DNA of 35,909 nt from the NCBI GenBank assembly GCA_023424965.1, contig JAFADI010000158.1:1-35909 (forward strand). Reading direction: 5' to 3'. The notes beneath the pieces were generated by a model. The model made no database searches, was not told where the DNA came from, and saw only the letters and a program-made list of their open reading frames with translations. Below are positions 15,260 through 23,748 of this stretch, piece by piece (the first letter of the stretch is position 1; every line of letters starts with the position of its first letter). Source of the DNA: Bacillota bacterium. Lineage in GTDB: Bacteria; Bacillota; Clostridia; Acetivibrionales; JAFADI01. A program made the position numbers and the translations under genes.

Positions 15260-16324
15260 ATGAAAATTTTTTCAGTTGTGATGGCAGGAGGGGGAGGCAC
15301 CAGGTTCTGGCCGTTGTCCAGGCAGTGCCGCCCCAAACAGGTGCTGAATTTGAGCGGAAGCGACGTTATGATCAACGAGACAATAAAGCGCAACGCCCCT
15401 ATCATCCCTGTGGAGAACACCTATATCGTCACTAATAAAGCCCAGAGCGAGGTATTGAAGAGTGTGCTTCTGGACGGCGTGGACACAGGAAATATATTGG
15501 TGGAGCCAGTGGGAAGAAATACCGCCGCCTGCATTGCCTATGCCGCCGCTAAAATCCAGCAGGCTCACGGGGACAGCATCCTGTGCGTTTTCCCCTCAGA
15601 CGCCTATATAAATAAAGACGAGGAATACCTTAGGGCCCTTGACAGGGCCGTACGCTTTGCTTCCGAAAGCCAATCCTTTGTCACCCTTGGTATAACCCCT
15701 TCCTTTGCGGCGACGGGTTATGGCTATATAAGGTATGCCGCAGGGAATAGCGATGGAATATACCACGTGGAGGAATTTGTTGAAAAACCCAATTCCGAAA
15801 AAGCCAGAGTCTATTTCCAATCGGGCAATTATCTCTGGAACAGCGGAATTCTGATCGGCCGTTCCAGTGTGGTGATGGAAAACATCCGCCGTTTCCTCCC
15901 CAAGCTGTACAGGCAGATGGTCGAAATGGCGGAGCATTTCGGAACGGCCCAGGAAGCCGAAATGATTGAAAAGTATTATCCGGTCCTCCAGAGCATCTCC
16001 ATCGACTATGGGGTCCTGGAACGGAGCGATGACGTAATGGTGGTCCCCGGCGACTTCGGCTGGAATGATGTGGGTTCCTGGGACATGCTGGGCGTGCTGA
16101 TTCCACCGGATGACAGCGGAAACATCATCAAGTCGGAGCACCTGGGGATCGACACCAGGAATACCATCATCTACGGCAACAAGCTGATTACCACCATCGG
16201 TCTGGAAAATATGATCATCGTGAACACCGAGGATGCCCTTCTGATATGTCCAAAAGCAAGGGCTCAGGAGGTCAAAGAGGTGGTGGAGCTGCTGAAGGAG
16301 CAGGGAAAACTGCAGTATCTATAG
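15260..16324 (+). CDS. manC: Mannose-1-phosphate guanylyltransferase
   Basis: It transfers GMP from GTP to mannose-1-P, forming GDP-mannose. The 354-residue protein is the single-domain form, lacking the C-terminal isomerase domain of AlgA/ManC. It opens MKIFSVVMAGGGGTRFWPLS, the nucleotide-binding signature, and has VEPVGRNTAACIA, FPSDAYI, the product-binding FVEKPN and GDFGWNDVGSW. GGAGG six bases before the ATG at 15260 fixes the start; an in-frame ATG at 15200 would run through the leader hairpin. It is the only plus-strand gene among the polysaccharide genes and is convergent with the chain-length gene. It supplies the substrate of the AlgD-type dehydrogenase. Confidence 0.94.
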   Translation: MKIFSVVMAGGGGTRFWPLSRQCRPKQVLNLSGSDVMINETIKRNAPIIPVENTYIVTNKAQSEVLKSVLLDGVDTGNILVEPVGRNTAACIAYAAAKIQQAHGDSILCVFPSDAYINKDEEYLRALDRAVRFASESQSFVTLGITPSFAATGYGYIRYAAGNSDGIYHVEEFVEKPNSEKARVYFQSGNYLWNSGILIGRSSVVMENIRRFLPKLYRQMVEMAEHFGTAQEAEMIEKYYPVLQSISIDYGVLERSDDVMVVPGDFGWNDVGSWDMLGVLIPPDDSGNIIKSEHLGIDTRNTIIYGNKLITTIGLENMIIVNTEDALLICPKARAQEVKEVVELLKEQGKLQYL

Positions 16325-16359
16325 AAATTCAAAACCCTTGTCTCCCCTATGCATAAAAC

Positions 16360-16393
16360 AAGGCTGACGGATAGAATCAAATCCGTCAGCCTT
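16360..16393. terminator. Bidirectional terminator between manC and the chain-length gene
   Basis: A perfect 13-pair stem (AAGGCTGACGGAT / ATCCGTCAGCCTT) has an 8-base loop. On the minus strand it is followed by TTGTTTTATG, a fair T-tract; on the plus strand the tail is weak (TTTGAAGT). It lies between two convergent stop codons and probably ends the large polysaccharide operon and also manC. Confidence 0.85.
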
Positions 16394-16404
16394 TGAAGTC
16401 TGGC

Positions 16405-17052
16405 TCAGCTTTCCTGGGCGTTTCTGCTTTCCTTCTCCGCCCTCAGCTGGCTTCTTATATATTCAATGAAAAAGATCAGTACAATGCTCCCGAAAATCCC
16501 CGCCATCAGGCCCAAAACTATGTTTTGCAGCGGCTTGGGGCTATCGGCGGCATCGGGCACCGTGGCCTTGCTTATGACCGTAACGTTGTCGGTCTTTATA
16601 AGCTGCAGGGACTGCTCCTTGAAAATCTCCGCCGTCTTATTTGCGATCGCGGTGGCGGCCTCCGGATTCTTCTGCCTGGCCTGGATATCAATAAGTCTTG
16701 TGCCCGGCTTGACCGACACGGTGATACTGTCGGCGATTTCCTTCGGGGATTCGTTCTTGATAACGGGATGGTCGTTCTGCAGGCTTTCCTTTACCTCCTG
16801 TATGATAATATCCGCCTTTACCATCTCCTTGTAATCCTTGACCAGCATTTCGCTTGCCAGGAGGTTCTGGTATACGGAATCATTGTTTGCTGCGTTCTCA
16901 TCTGCTATTTTCAGGACATACAGCGTTGTGTTGGCGCTGTATATCGCCGGGAAGAAATAAAAACTCAAGTAAGCAGCCGCTGCCGTTGTAATCAGGGTTA
17001 CCACAAGCATGATCCACCAGTACCGCAACAGTATCCTGATATTTTGCAACAT
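16405..17052 (-). CDS. Wzz/YveK-type polysaccharide chain-length determinant
   Basis: Polysaccharide co-polymerase of the Wzz family that sets chain length in Wzy-dependent assembly. The 215-residue protein has a transmembrane helix near residues 11-33, an extracytoplasmic domain rich in helix (ASEMLVKDYKEMV and the IDIQARQKNPEAATAIANKTAEIF stretch), the proline-rich DSPKPLQN motif and a second helix (about 178-200). It ends with a short cytoplasmic tail and has no attached kinase domain. Gram-positive relatives usually pair with a separate CpsD/YwqD tyrosine kinase; none is present here. It is the last gene of the operon, 15 bases after a glycosyltransferase. Confidence 0.9.
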   Translation of the reverse strand: MLQNIRILLRYWWIMLVVTLITTAAAAYLSFYFFPAIYSANTTLYVLKIADENAANNDSVYQNLLASEMLVKDYKEMVKADIIIQEVKESLQNDHPVIKNESPKEIADSITVSVKPGTRLIDIQARQKNPEAATAIANKTAEIFKEQSLQLIKTDNVTVISKATVPDAADSPKPLQNIVLGLMAGIFGSIVLIFFIEYIRSQLRAEKESRNAQES

Positions 17053-17067
17053 GACCCCTCACCCCTT

Positions 17068-18282
17068 TCACTTCAGATTAAAAAGTTTTTTATATGCCTT
17101 TAACAGGTTTTCCTTTTCATAGTGCCATTCCAACTGGTTTTTCACCCTGTTGTACCCGAACTCTCCCATTTTTGCCCTGCGCTCCGGGTCCTCCAGGAGC
17201 TCCAGTATTTTCTCCGCAAGGTCTCCGGCGTCATTGGGCCTGGCGTACAGGGAGGCTTCCTGGGCGGAGAATTTGCCTTCCGTCATGTCAAATTGTACAA
17301 TGGGCTTGGCCAGCGCCATATATTCCATAATTTTATTCATGGTGGACTTGTCGTTCATTTCGTTATATTCGTCGGGATTTACACAAACATCCGCCGTATT
17401 CAGCGCCTCAAGCAGCTCCCGATCGGGTACCCTCCCCGTAAAAGTGAAAAAATCCGCCACACCTCTCTCGGCAGTATATTCCTTTATCTTTTCCAGTTCC
17501 GTCCCGCCTCCCACACAGATGAAGTGCACATCCTGGCGCTTCCTGGCATTGACGATGCAAGCGGCGGCGTCAACCAGATAATTCAAGCCTTCCTGCTTCC
17601 CGATGACTCCCACATAGCCCACCAGGTATTTTCTTCCTCTTTTCAATTCCTCCACCGGAGGTATGATCTTGAGCCTTTCAAGGCTGGGACCGCTTCTGAC
17701 GATAAAAACGTCCTCTTCTTTTTTACCGCCTCTCTCCATGGCAATCTTTTTATAGGATGCATTGGTTGCAATGGATACACTGGCACTCCGGAAGGTTCTT
17801 CGCTCAAAAAACAGCATCAGTTTGTACAGCAGGTCCCTTCTCCCGAATTTGGCTTCGTAGAGCTCCGGATTGATGTCATGGTGGTCGAAAAGGAACTTCT
17901 TTCCCAGGAGTTTGAAGGGAAGGGCCACCAGAAAAATCAGGTCCGGCGGGTTGCAGGCATGAATCACGTCAAAACCCTGGCTGAACAAGCATTTCAACGC
18001 CAGCCTGAATTCATGGAACAGGGCCGAACCGTATTCCAGCAGGTACCCCCAGGCCCCGTCCGCTTCTTTGGGAAGGGAATGCCTGTAGATCGTTATACCG
18101 TCAATAACCTCAAACTTTTTCTCATAGCCCTTTCCCGTAGGACATATGATGGAAACCCGAGCACCGTAATCCCTCAAAGCCGTGGCTTCCTGCCACACCC
18201 TCCTGTCAAAGGGCGAGGGCAGGTTCTCAACGATGATCAATACCTTCCTACCAGCTAATTCCTTCGTAATTTTCTCTTGCAT
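17068..18282 (-). CDS. GT4 family glycosyltransferase, WbuB-like
   Basis: A 404-residue GT-B fold enzyme. It has the N-terminal NLPSPFDRRVWQEATAL segment and HACNPPDL and DHHDINPE motifs found in the WbuB-like group, a YVGVIGKQEGLNYLVDA nucleotide-sugar domain opening, and NDKSTMNKIMEYMALAKPIV near the C-terminus in place of the common E-X7-E box. The acceptor and donor are unknown; WbuB itself transfers N-acetylfucosamine. The ATG at 18282 has AGGAG nine bases upstream, and the gene overlaps the end of the dehydrogenase by 35 bases, so the two are made together. Confidence 0.88.
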   Translation of the reverse strand: MQEKITKELAGRKVLIIVENLPSPFDRRVWQEATALRDYGARVSIICPTGKGYEKKFEVIDGITIYRHSLPKEADGAWGYLLEYGSALFHEFRLALKCLFSQGFDVIHACNPPDLIFLVALPFKLLGKKFLFDHHDINPELYEAKFGRRDLLYKLMLFFERRTFRSASVSIATNASYKKIAMERGGKKEEDVFIVRSGPSLERLKIIPPVEELKRGRKYLVGYVGVIGKQEGLNYLVDAAACIVNARKRQDVHFICVGGGTELEKIKEYTAERGVADFFTFTGRVPDRELLEALNTADVCVNPDEYNEMNDKSTMNKIMEYMALAKPIVQFDMTEGKFSAQEASLYARPNDAGDLAEKILELLEDPERRAKMGEFGYNRVKNQLEWHYEKENLLKAYKKLFNLK

Positions 18283-19561
18283 CCGCCACATCTCCTATCC
18301 TGACCAGGTCGAATACCTTCTGGTCGTCCCTGGAATCCGTCAGGATCCTCTGGAACTCCTTATCCTTGTTGCCTATGATGATGATGTCCCTGTCAGTCAG
18401 AAGGTCATCAAGACTATCTACCATCAGCGTGGAGATATGGGGAATCTTTTCGTTGATGTATTCCTTGTTTGCCCCGATAAGCCTGGCCAGATAGACATTT
18501 TTGTCGTAGAGCTTCAGGTCGTAGCCCTTTCCGATTAATATCTCGATGAGCTCCACGATGGGGCTTTCCCTCAAGTCATCGGTTCCCTCCTTGAAGCTGA
18601 AGCCGGCAATGCCAATCTTTCTCTTTCCGTAGGAAATAATCTTTTTTGCCGTATTGCTTATCTGCAGGGAATTGCTGTTCATAATGGAACTGAGCAAGGG
18701 TGTTTCCACATCGTGCATTCTCGCCAGGCAGCTGATGGCCCGCAAATCCTTGGGGAGGCAGGAGCCGCCGAAGGCAAACCCCGGCTTCAAATAGGTGGTG
18801 GATATGTTCAGCTTGTGGTCCTGCATGAAGATGTTCATGACCTCGTGGCTGTCCAGATCCAGGTTTTTGCACAGCATGCCTATTTCATTGGCAAAGGTGA
18901 TCTTCAGCGCATGGAAGTTGTTATCCACGTACTTTACCATTTCTGCCACTTCGATTTTCGTTTTTATTTTTGTTCCGGGAATCTCTTCATAAATATTCAT
19001 AACCCGCTCCGCCACCTTGTCGGAATCGGCCCCAACCACGGTCTTGGGAGGATTATAGAAGTCGTAGACCGCCGTGGATTCCCTCAAAAATTCGGGATTG
19101 AAGGCGGCAAAGAAGCCTTCGTTCTGTTTCTTTCCGGAAGCCTCTTCAATCCTTGGTATGACGATATCTCTCATGGTTCCCGGAATCATTGTGCTCCTGA
19201 AAACCAGGATGTGCTTTTCATCTTTTTCCTTAAGGCTTTCTCCAATCTGGGTGCACACATTTTCAAGGTACGCCGTGTCAAGGCAGCCGTTGGACCTGCT
19301 GGGAGTACCCACGCAGATAATGGAAAGCTCTGATGCCAGGATTGCTTCACGGGTGTCAACCGTGGCCCTTATGTTCCCATTCTTTGTATTGGCCTCCAGA
19401 AGCTCCGGCAAGTCCTTTTCAATAATGGGAGACACCCCGTCCCTCAGCATCTGCACCTTGACCTCGTTTACATCCACACCGATGATTTTGTGGCCTTTTG
19501 CCGCAAGGCATCCGGCCGTTACAACTCCCACATAGCCTAATCCGAAAATACTGATATTCAT
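18248..19561 (-). CDS. algD: GDP-mannose 6-dehydrogenase (AlgD-type)
   Basis: It oxidises GDP-mannose twice with NAD to GDP-mannuronic acid. The 437-residue protein matches the AlgD subgroup of nucleotide-sugar dehydrogenases and not UDP-glucose dehydrogenase: FGLGYVGVVTAGCLA with the dinucleotide fold, VGTPSRSNGCLD, NPEFLRESTAVYDF, MVKYVDNNFHALK, GFAFGGSCLPKD with the catalytic cysteine at residue 268 (the AlgD number), GTDDLRESP, and an ending EGISW like the EGICW of Pseudomonas AlgD. The start at 19561 has GGTGG eight bases upstream; a 69-residue upstream extension is translated spacer. With manA and manC in the same locus it defines the likely monomer of this polysaccharide. Confidence 0.9.
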   Translation of the reverse strand: MNISIFGLGYVGVVTAGCLAAKGHKIIGVDVNEVKVQMLRDGVSPIIEKDLPELLEANTKNGNIRATVDTREAILASELSIICVGTPSRSNGCLDTAYLENVCTQIGESLKEKDEKHILVFRSTMIPGTMRDIVIPRIEEASGKKQNEGFFAAFNPEFLRESTAVYDFYNPPKTVVGADSDKVAERVMNIYEEIPGTKIKTKIEVAEMVKYVDNNFHALKITFANEIGMLCKNLDLDSHEVMNIFMQDHKLNISTTYLKPGFAFGGSCLPKDLRAISCLARMHDVETPLLSSIMNSNSLQISNTAKKIISYGKRKIGIAGFSFKEGTDDLRESPIVELIEILIGKGYDLKLYDKNVYLARLIGANKEYINEKIPHISTLMVDSLDDLLTDRDIIIIGNKDKEFQRILTDSRDDQKVFDLVRIGDVADARENYEGISW

Positions 19562-19601
19562 AAATCCATCCACCCTTTCTCTTATAAAACTTGCAAAGCC
19601 G

Positions 19602-21542
19602 CTATTGGTCAAATTCCACGGCAAACCTGGTTTCAATTGTTGCAAACCCGTTAATTTCCCTGTAAAACCGTATGGTGTTTGTGGGATACTTAACGTCATA
19701 GGATGGGGAATACCACCCCATCGGGGGTTCTTCTTCCCCCCTGTGTATCTGAAGTCCTGCCGCACCATCTTTTTTCAGCCTGCAGCAGCCCTTCTCGAAA
19801 TATATTTTCAAATCCTCCGGGCCTTCTTCAATACGGCAGTCCGGGTGGAGGTGGAAGAACAATTCCACCGTGTGTCTGTCCCTGCACCGGATGCCGTCTC
19901 TGATTACCCAAAGGTTTTTATCTTCCATATACTCTATTTCTCTCTCGTGGCTGACCTGGTCCTCCAGCCTTTCATAGCCGTCATGGGCCCCTTTGACCTT
20001 TCTGAGGGGTACATACCCGGCAAGCCGGGCTTTTGCCTTTTGGCTCCACATAAAGTTGCCCGCCATTTCCGACTGGTCTTTGGCGTCTACCCTCACCGTG
20101 TTGTGTGCCCCCGTGCTCCTGAAATAATTCCTCCACTTCCTGTCCGCATGGTAGGCATAGGTCCCGGGATCGATAAAAATGGGATACCCGCCGGCGGAAA
20201 AATAAATGGATAAGGCATCCGCGTGGCCATGGGCCGCGAGGGACAGGTAGCCAAGGCTTCCGCAGTCAAAAATCAGTTTTTGCTCTTTTACGGTATTGAG
20301 GGAGGAACCCAGAATATAGTATCCGCCTTCTCTAAAGCTCACCGGGAGCGTCTTTCTAACCGGTTTTACCTCTTCTGCCGGACCTTTTTTCATAGCCAGC
20401 AAAAGCCGTGTCTTCAAATCAATGTTCCGTGAAGCTTTGAGAAACTCGCCCCTTTTAAAAAGATAGGCCCCCGTGTTCAGCAAAGAACGGTATATGCCAT
20501 ATTCCCTCTGCATGAAGTCAACCACAAAGCCGTCATCTTCGTCCCCAATCTGTGGAAAATTTCCCTTATTATCCTCTATTGAAGCTAAATATACCAACAT
20601 CTTCTCCACCGTAAACCAGTAATTCCCGGGAAAGCTGTCATTGTTTGCTTCTCCCGCCAGGCCGGACAGGATGAGGAAATCCAGTACAAACTGCTGATAG
20701 GACAGGGCCTGCTCTTTATTCACTCCGTCTTCATAGTTCTGCTTCAAAGCCTCGCCGATAAGGATGCTGCGGGCCTTCTTCGCCCACCTTTTCGAGGGTT
20801 TGAAACGGGGCATTGCCACGCTGGCAATATATAATCCGGCGGCTTCGCCAATCCGATGGTTATTGGCAGAAGAGAACCCGCTGAAATTCCTGTCGATAAA
20901 CCAGCAGTGCCGGTAAACCGAGTCCAGCCACCTTTTTTTGAGTCCTTCCTCCAGATGGGTATTTAGAAGGTGCCAGCAGACCGTCCAGTTGATAAGCCTT
21001 ATTCCAAGCTCCAAAGAGCTGGCCCAGTTTACCCCCTTCATAAAGGGATTCTGTTCAAACCACGCCTCCAGCAGGTATCTGAACTTCGCCAGATACCTCT
21101 CATCACCGGTGCTTTTGTAGGCCAGGGCCAGAACAGGCAGGTAAAGCTGCCGGTTCGGCTCCCATATGTACTTGATGTCTCCGAGGCTATGGCTGTCCCT
21201 GTAGTCGATGGTCCTGCCGAAGGCATCTTTGGGTGCCGTGGCACCGCTTTTATAGTCCTTGTGGTAATCGATGCCCTCCCCGATGTAAAAATCCTTCAAG
21301 GCGAAAAGGTCAAAGCTGTGCTCCAGTATCCTGTCCGCTTTTTGCAAAAGTCCCTGCACATCTTCCAGCTCAAGCTCCCTGGAAAAGAGGCTGCAATTTC
21401 CGTCCAGCACCTCCGTATCGAAGGCATATCCTTCATATATGCCGTTTTCCGCGAGAATTTGGCCCTTCTGCGCCACCCTGAAAAATATTTCTCCCGGAGA
21501 CATCCTCATCAGCCGGTTGAATAAAAAGTCAAGCCTGGACAT
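19602..21542 (-). CDS. Heparinase II/III-family protein (putative uronic-acid polysaccharide lyase)
   Basis: A 646-residue protein with an N-terminal alpha/alpha toroid (about 30-370) and a heparinase II/III C-terminal beta domain. Seen: SSLELGIRLINW, SANNHRIGEA (an Asn-His pair used in catalysis in these lyases), SLAAHGHADALSI, PIFIDPGTYAY with a tyrosine, and RSTGAHNTVRVD. Related enzymes cleave heparin, alginate or other uronic-acid polymers by beta-elimination. There is no signal peptide, so it may act inside the cell, although close homologues are frequent in polysaccharide gene clusters. AGGAGG eight bases before the ATG at 21542 fixes the start, overlapping the preceding glycosyltransferase by 14 bases; algD follows after 40 bases. 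Confidence 0.87.
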   Translation of the reverse strand: MSRLDFLFNRLMRMSPGEIFFRVAQKGQILAENGIYEGYAFDTEVLDGNCSLFSRELELEDVQGLLQKADRILEHSFDLFALKDFYIGEGIDYHKDYKSGATAPKDAFGRTIDYRDSHSLGDIKYIWEPNRQLYLPVLALAYKSTGDERYLAKFRYLLEAWFEQNPFMKGVNWASSLELGIRLINWTVCWHLLNTHLEEGLKKRWLDSVYRHCWFIDRNFSGFSSANNHRIGEAAGLYIASVAMPRFKPSKRWAKKARSILIGEALKQNYEDGVNKEQALSYQQFVLDFLILSGLAGEANNDSFPGNYWFTVEKMLVYLASIEDNKGNFPQIGDEDDGFVVDFMQREYGIYRSLLNTGAYLFKRGEFLKASRNIDLKTRLLLAMKKGPAEEVKPVRKTLPVSFREGGYYILGSSLNTVKEQKLIFDCGSLGYLSLAAHGHADALSIYFSAGGYPIFIDPGTYAYHADRKWRNYFRSTGAHNTVRVDAKDQSEMAGNFMWSQKAKARLAGYVPLRKVKGAHDGYERLEDQVSHEREIEYMEDKNLWVIRDGIRCRDRHTVELFFHLHPDCRIEEGPEDLKIYFEKGCCRLKKDGAAGLQIHRGEEEPPMGWYSPSYDVKYPTNTIRFYREINGFATIETRFAVEFDQ

Positions 21543-22629
21543 GCCCTGCACCTCCTGTCTCCAATTCCGAATAGAGCCTTTCCAGTTGTTCTCCCACACT
21601 GCCGATGGAGAATTTATCCCCTGCAAGCTTAAGCCCTGCCCTTCCCATAGCCTCCCTCAGTCCTGCGTCCTCTATCAGCCTTCCCATGCGTTCCGCCAGG
21701 CCGGCTACATCGCCGGGCTCCAGGATAAATCCGCTGTGCCCGTCCTCAACGGCTTCAGGTATTCCGCCTACTTCCGTTGAGACCACGGGAAGTCCTTTTC
21801 CTATGGCTTCCAGCACCGACATGGGCAGGCCCTCCGCATAGGAAGGGAGGACAAGCAAATCCGCTCCTTCATAGATTGCTTCCACCCTGGAATGCTCAAC
21901 CCAGTTGTTGACGGAAATACGCTCCTTCAGGCCCTCCGTCTCAATAAGAGCTTTTACTTCTTCCACGTCGCCGTCGCCGTACAGGCGGAGGAGGAATTCC
22001 TTTGCCTTGATGAGTTTTGCCGCTTCAATCAGGTCGTAGGTACCCTTCCTTTTCCCCAGCCTTCCCATAAAAATGATTACAGGCCTGGGATTGGACCTGG
22101 GAATATACTCAGGACGGTAGGTGGGAGTGGGGTTGTACACCACGCTGATTTTGTCCTCCGGAAGGTATTTTGCAAAAAAATCCTTCCATTTATGGGACAG
22201 CACCACCACCTTGTCGGCAGCTTTCAAACAGCCCAGGATTTTTTCTTTCTTCCGGGGCGGCGAGTCCTCGATGAATCTGTCAAACATCGCCCCATGGATA
22301 TGAAAAATAATTTTTTTATCAAACAGGCGGCATATGCCTGCGATCATCGATTTTCTTAAGAAACTTCCCCTGGATGCCACATGGATATGAAAAACCGGAG
22401 CTTTTTCCACCAGGCAGGCCAGGAAGACTCTTGCAAGGGCGGCGGAAAACAGCAGCAGGTCTTTATGGCGGCCAAACCCCGAATAAGAGGGTATGAATAC
22501 CATATTGAACCTGGCTGCGTAATTCGATCTGTAAAGCTTCAGTACGGAGGATATGCCCCCCTGGGTTTTAAAGGAGGGTCCGATGATGTATATCTTCTGC
22601 CTGTTGTTTCTGTGCGCTCTTTTGTTCAT
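21529..22629 (-). CDS. GT4 family glycosyltransferase (tandem paralogue A)
   Basis: A 366-residue GT-B enzyme. N-terminal GPSFKTQGGISSVLKLYR and FHIHGAMFDRFIED precede a C-terminal domain with FMGRLGKRKGTYDLIEA and the E-X7-E box in YAEGLPMSVLEAIGKGLP. It is clearly a paralogue of the next gene upstream (same N-terminal and C-terminal signatures, same length). The ATG at 22629 has a close AGGTGG; a GTG at 22641 that overlaps the upstream stop is possible. Donor unknown; GDP-mannuronate is one candidate because algD is two genes downstream. Confidence 0.9.
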   Translation of the reverse strand: MNKRAHRNNRQKIYIIGPSFKTQGGISSVLKLYRSNYAARFNMVFIPSYSGFGRHKDLLLFSAALARVFLACLVEKAPVFHIHVASRGSFLRKSMIAGICRLFDKKIIFHIHGAMFDRFIEDSPPRKKEKILGCLKAADKVVVLSHKWKDFFAKYLPEDKISVVYNPTPTYRPEYIPRSNPRPVIIFMGRLGKRKGTYDLIEAAKLIKAKEFLLRLYGDGDVEEVKALIETEGLKERISVNNWVEHSRVEAIYEGADLLVLPSYAEGLPMSVLEAIGKGLPVVSTEVGGIPEAVEDGHSGFILEPGDVAGLAERMGRLIEDAGLREAMGRAGLKLAGDKFSIGSVGEQLERLYSELETGGAGHVQA

Positions 22630-22637
22630 AAGCCACC

Positions 22638-23693
22638 TCACGGGATTTCCGCATACAGCTTTTCCAGTTGGGCTCCTACCCTCTCTGCGGAAAATTTGGC
22701 CCTGGCTTTTTCCAGACTTCTTTTTCCCATTTCCTTCCGGAGTCCCGGGTCTGTAATCAGTCTTTTCAGCCTTTCGGCAAGTTTATCAACATCTCCGGGC
22801 CTTACCACAAATCCGTTGTCCCCGTCCTCCAGGGCTTCGGGAATTCCCCCCACATCACTTGCGATAATGGGAAGGCCCCTGCCCATCCCTTCGATCACCG
22901 ACATGGGCAGCCCCTCCGAATAGGATGGGAGCACCAGTACATCGGAGCTGTCATAAATCCCTGTAACTTCACTGTGGGGTACCCAGCCGTGGACCTTTAT
23001 GTGCTTTTCCAGTCCATAGCCCTTGACAAGCCCTTTGACCTTTTCGTTTTCACCGTCTCCATAGAGGTCAAGGACAAACTCCTCATCTGCAAGCCTTCTT
23101 ACCGCCTCAAGCAGATCATAAGTGCCCTTCCTCTGTCCCAGCCTCCCCATGAAGAGAATTTTTGCAGCACCGCCTGAAGGCGGCTCTGCATAAGCTTCTC
23201 GGGTTTCCCGGATTGGATTATATATAACCGTTATTTTCTCAGGAGAAACATATTTCGATAAATATTGCTTCCAGCTTTCGGACAGCACCACCAGCCGGTC
23301 AACCCTGTTTAAAAGGCTTACAACTCCCGGCTGCCAGCTCTCTTCCTCGATAAACCTGTCGAAATCCGCGCCGTGGATATGAAGCACCACGGGCTTGCGG
23401 AACAGAAGGCACAAGCGCGCCAGTATGGATTTTCGTATATAGCTTCCATAGGTGGAGGTATGGATTTGAAACAGTGCCTTCTCCCCCGACAGGTTGATAA
23501 AAAGCACCCTGACAAAGGCGTACAGGAAGAAAGCCAGATCCTTTATACGGCTGCGGCCTGAATAAGTGGGAATAAACTTCATATTCAGCCTGCCGCTCAA
23601 ATGCACGCGGTAGGTGTAAAGCACGGAGGAAATGCCTCCCTGGGTCCTGAAAGAAGGCCCCAACTGATAATTTGTCCTTTTCGTCTGCCTCAT
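22638..23693 (-). CDS. GT4 family glycosyltransferase (tandem paralogue B)
   Basis: A 351-residue GT-B enzyme. It has GPSFRTQGGISSVLYTYR, LHIHGADFDRFIEE, the FMGRLGQRKGTYDLLEA opening of the nucleotide-sugar half and the box EGLPMSVIEGMGRGLP, nearly motif for motif the same as the gene immediately downstream. The pair therefore arose by tandem duplication and probably adds two different residues of the repeat unit or two linkages of the same sugar. GGAGG six bases before the ATG supports the start. Specific donor and acceptor cannot be read from sequence. Confidence 0.9.
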   Translation of the reverse strand: MRQTKRTNYQLGPSFRTQGGISSVLYTYRVHLSGRLNMKFIPTYSGRSRIKDLAFFLYAFVRVLFINLSGEKALFQIHTSTYGSYIRKSILARLCLLFRKPVVLHIHGADFDRFIEEESWQPGVVSLLNRVDRLVVLSESWKQYLSKYVSPEKITVIYNPIRETREAYAEPPSGGAAKILFMGRLGQRKGTYDLLEAVRRLADEEFVLDLYGDGENEKVKGLVKGYGLEKHIKVHGWVPHSEVTGIYDSSDVLVLPSYSEGLPMSVIEGMGRGLPIIASDVGGIPEALEDGDNGFVVRPGDVDKLAERLKRLITDPGLRKEMGKRSLEKARAKFSAERVGAQLEKLYAEIP

Positions 23694-23748
23694 GGTATGC
23701 CTCCTCCCTGTTGGGCAATATGGAAGCCTGGAGAATGATTAAAATGTT

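Noticed and set aside
18248..19561. Annotation as UDP-glucose 6-dehydrogenase
   Set aside because: The motifs FLRESTA, GFAFGGSCLPKD and the EGISW ending follow GDP-mannose dehydrogenase, not the FLREG-A and GFGYGGSCFPKD typical of UDP-glucose enzymes.
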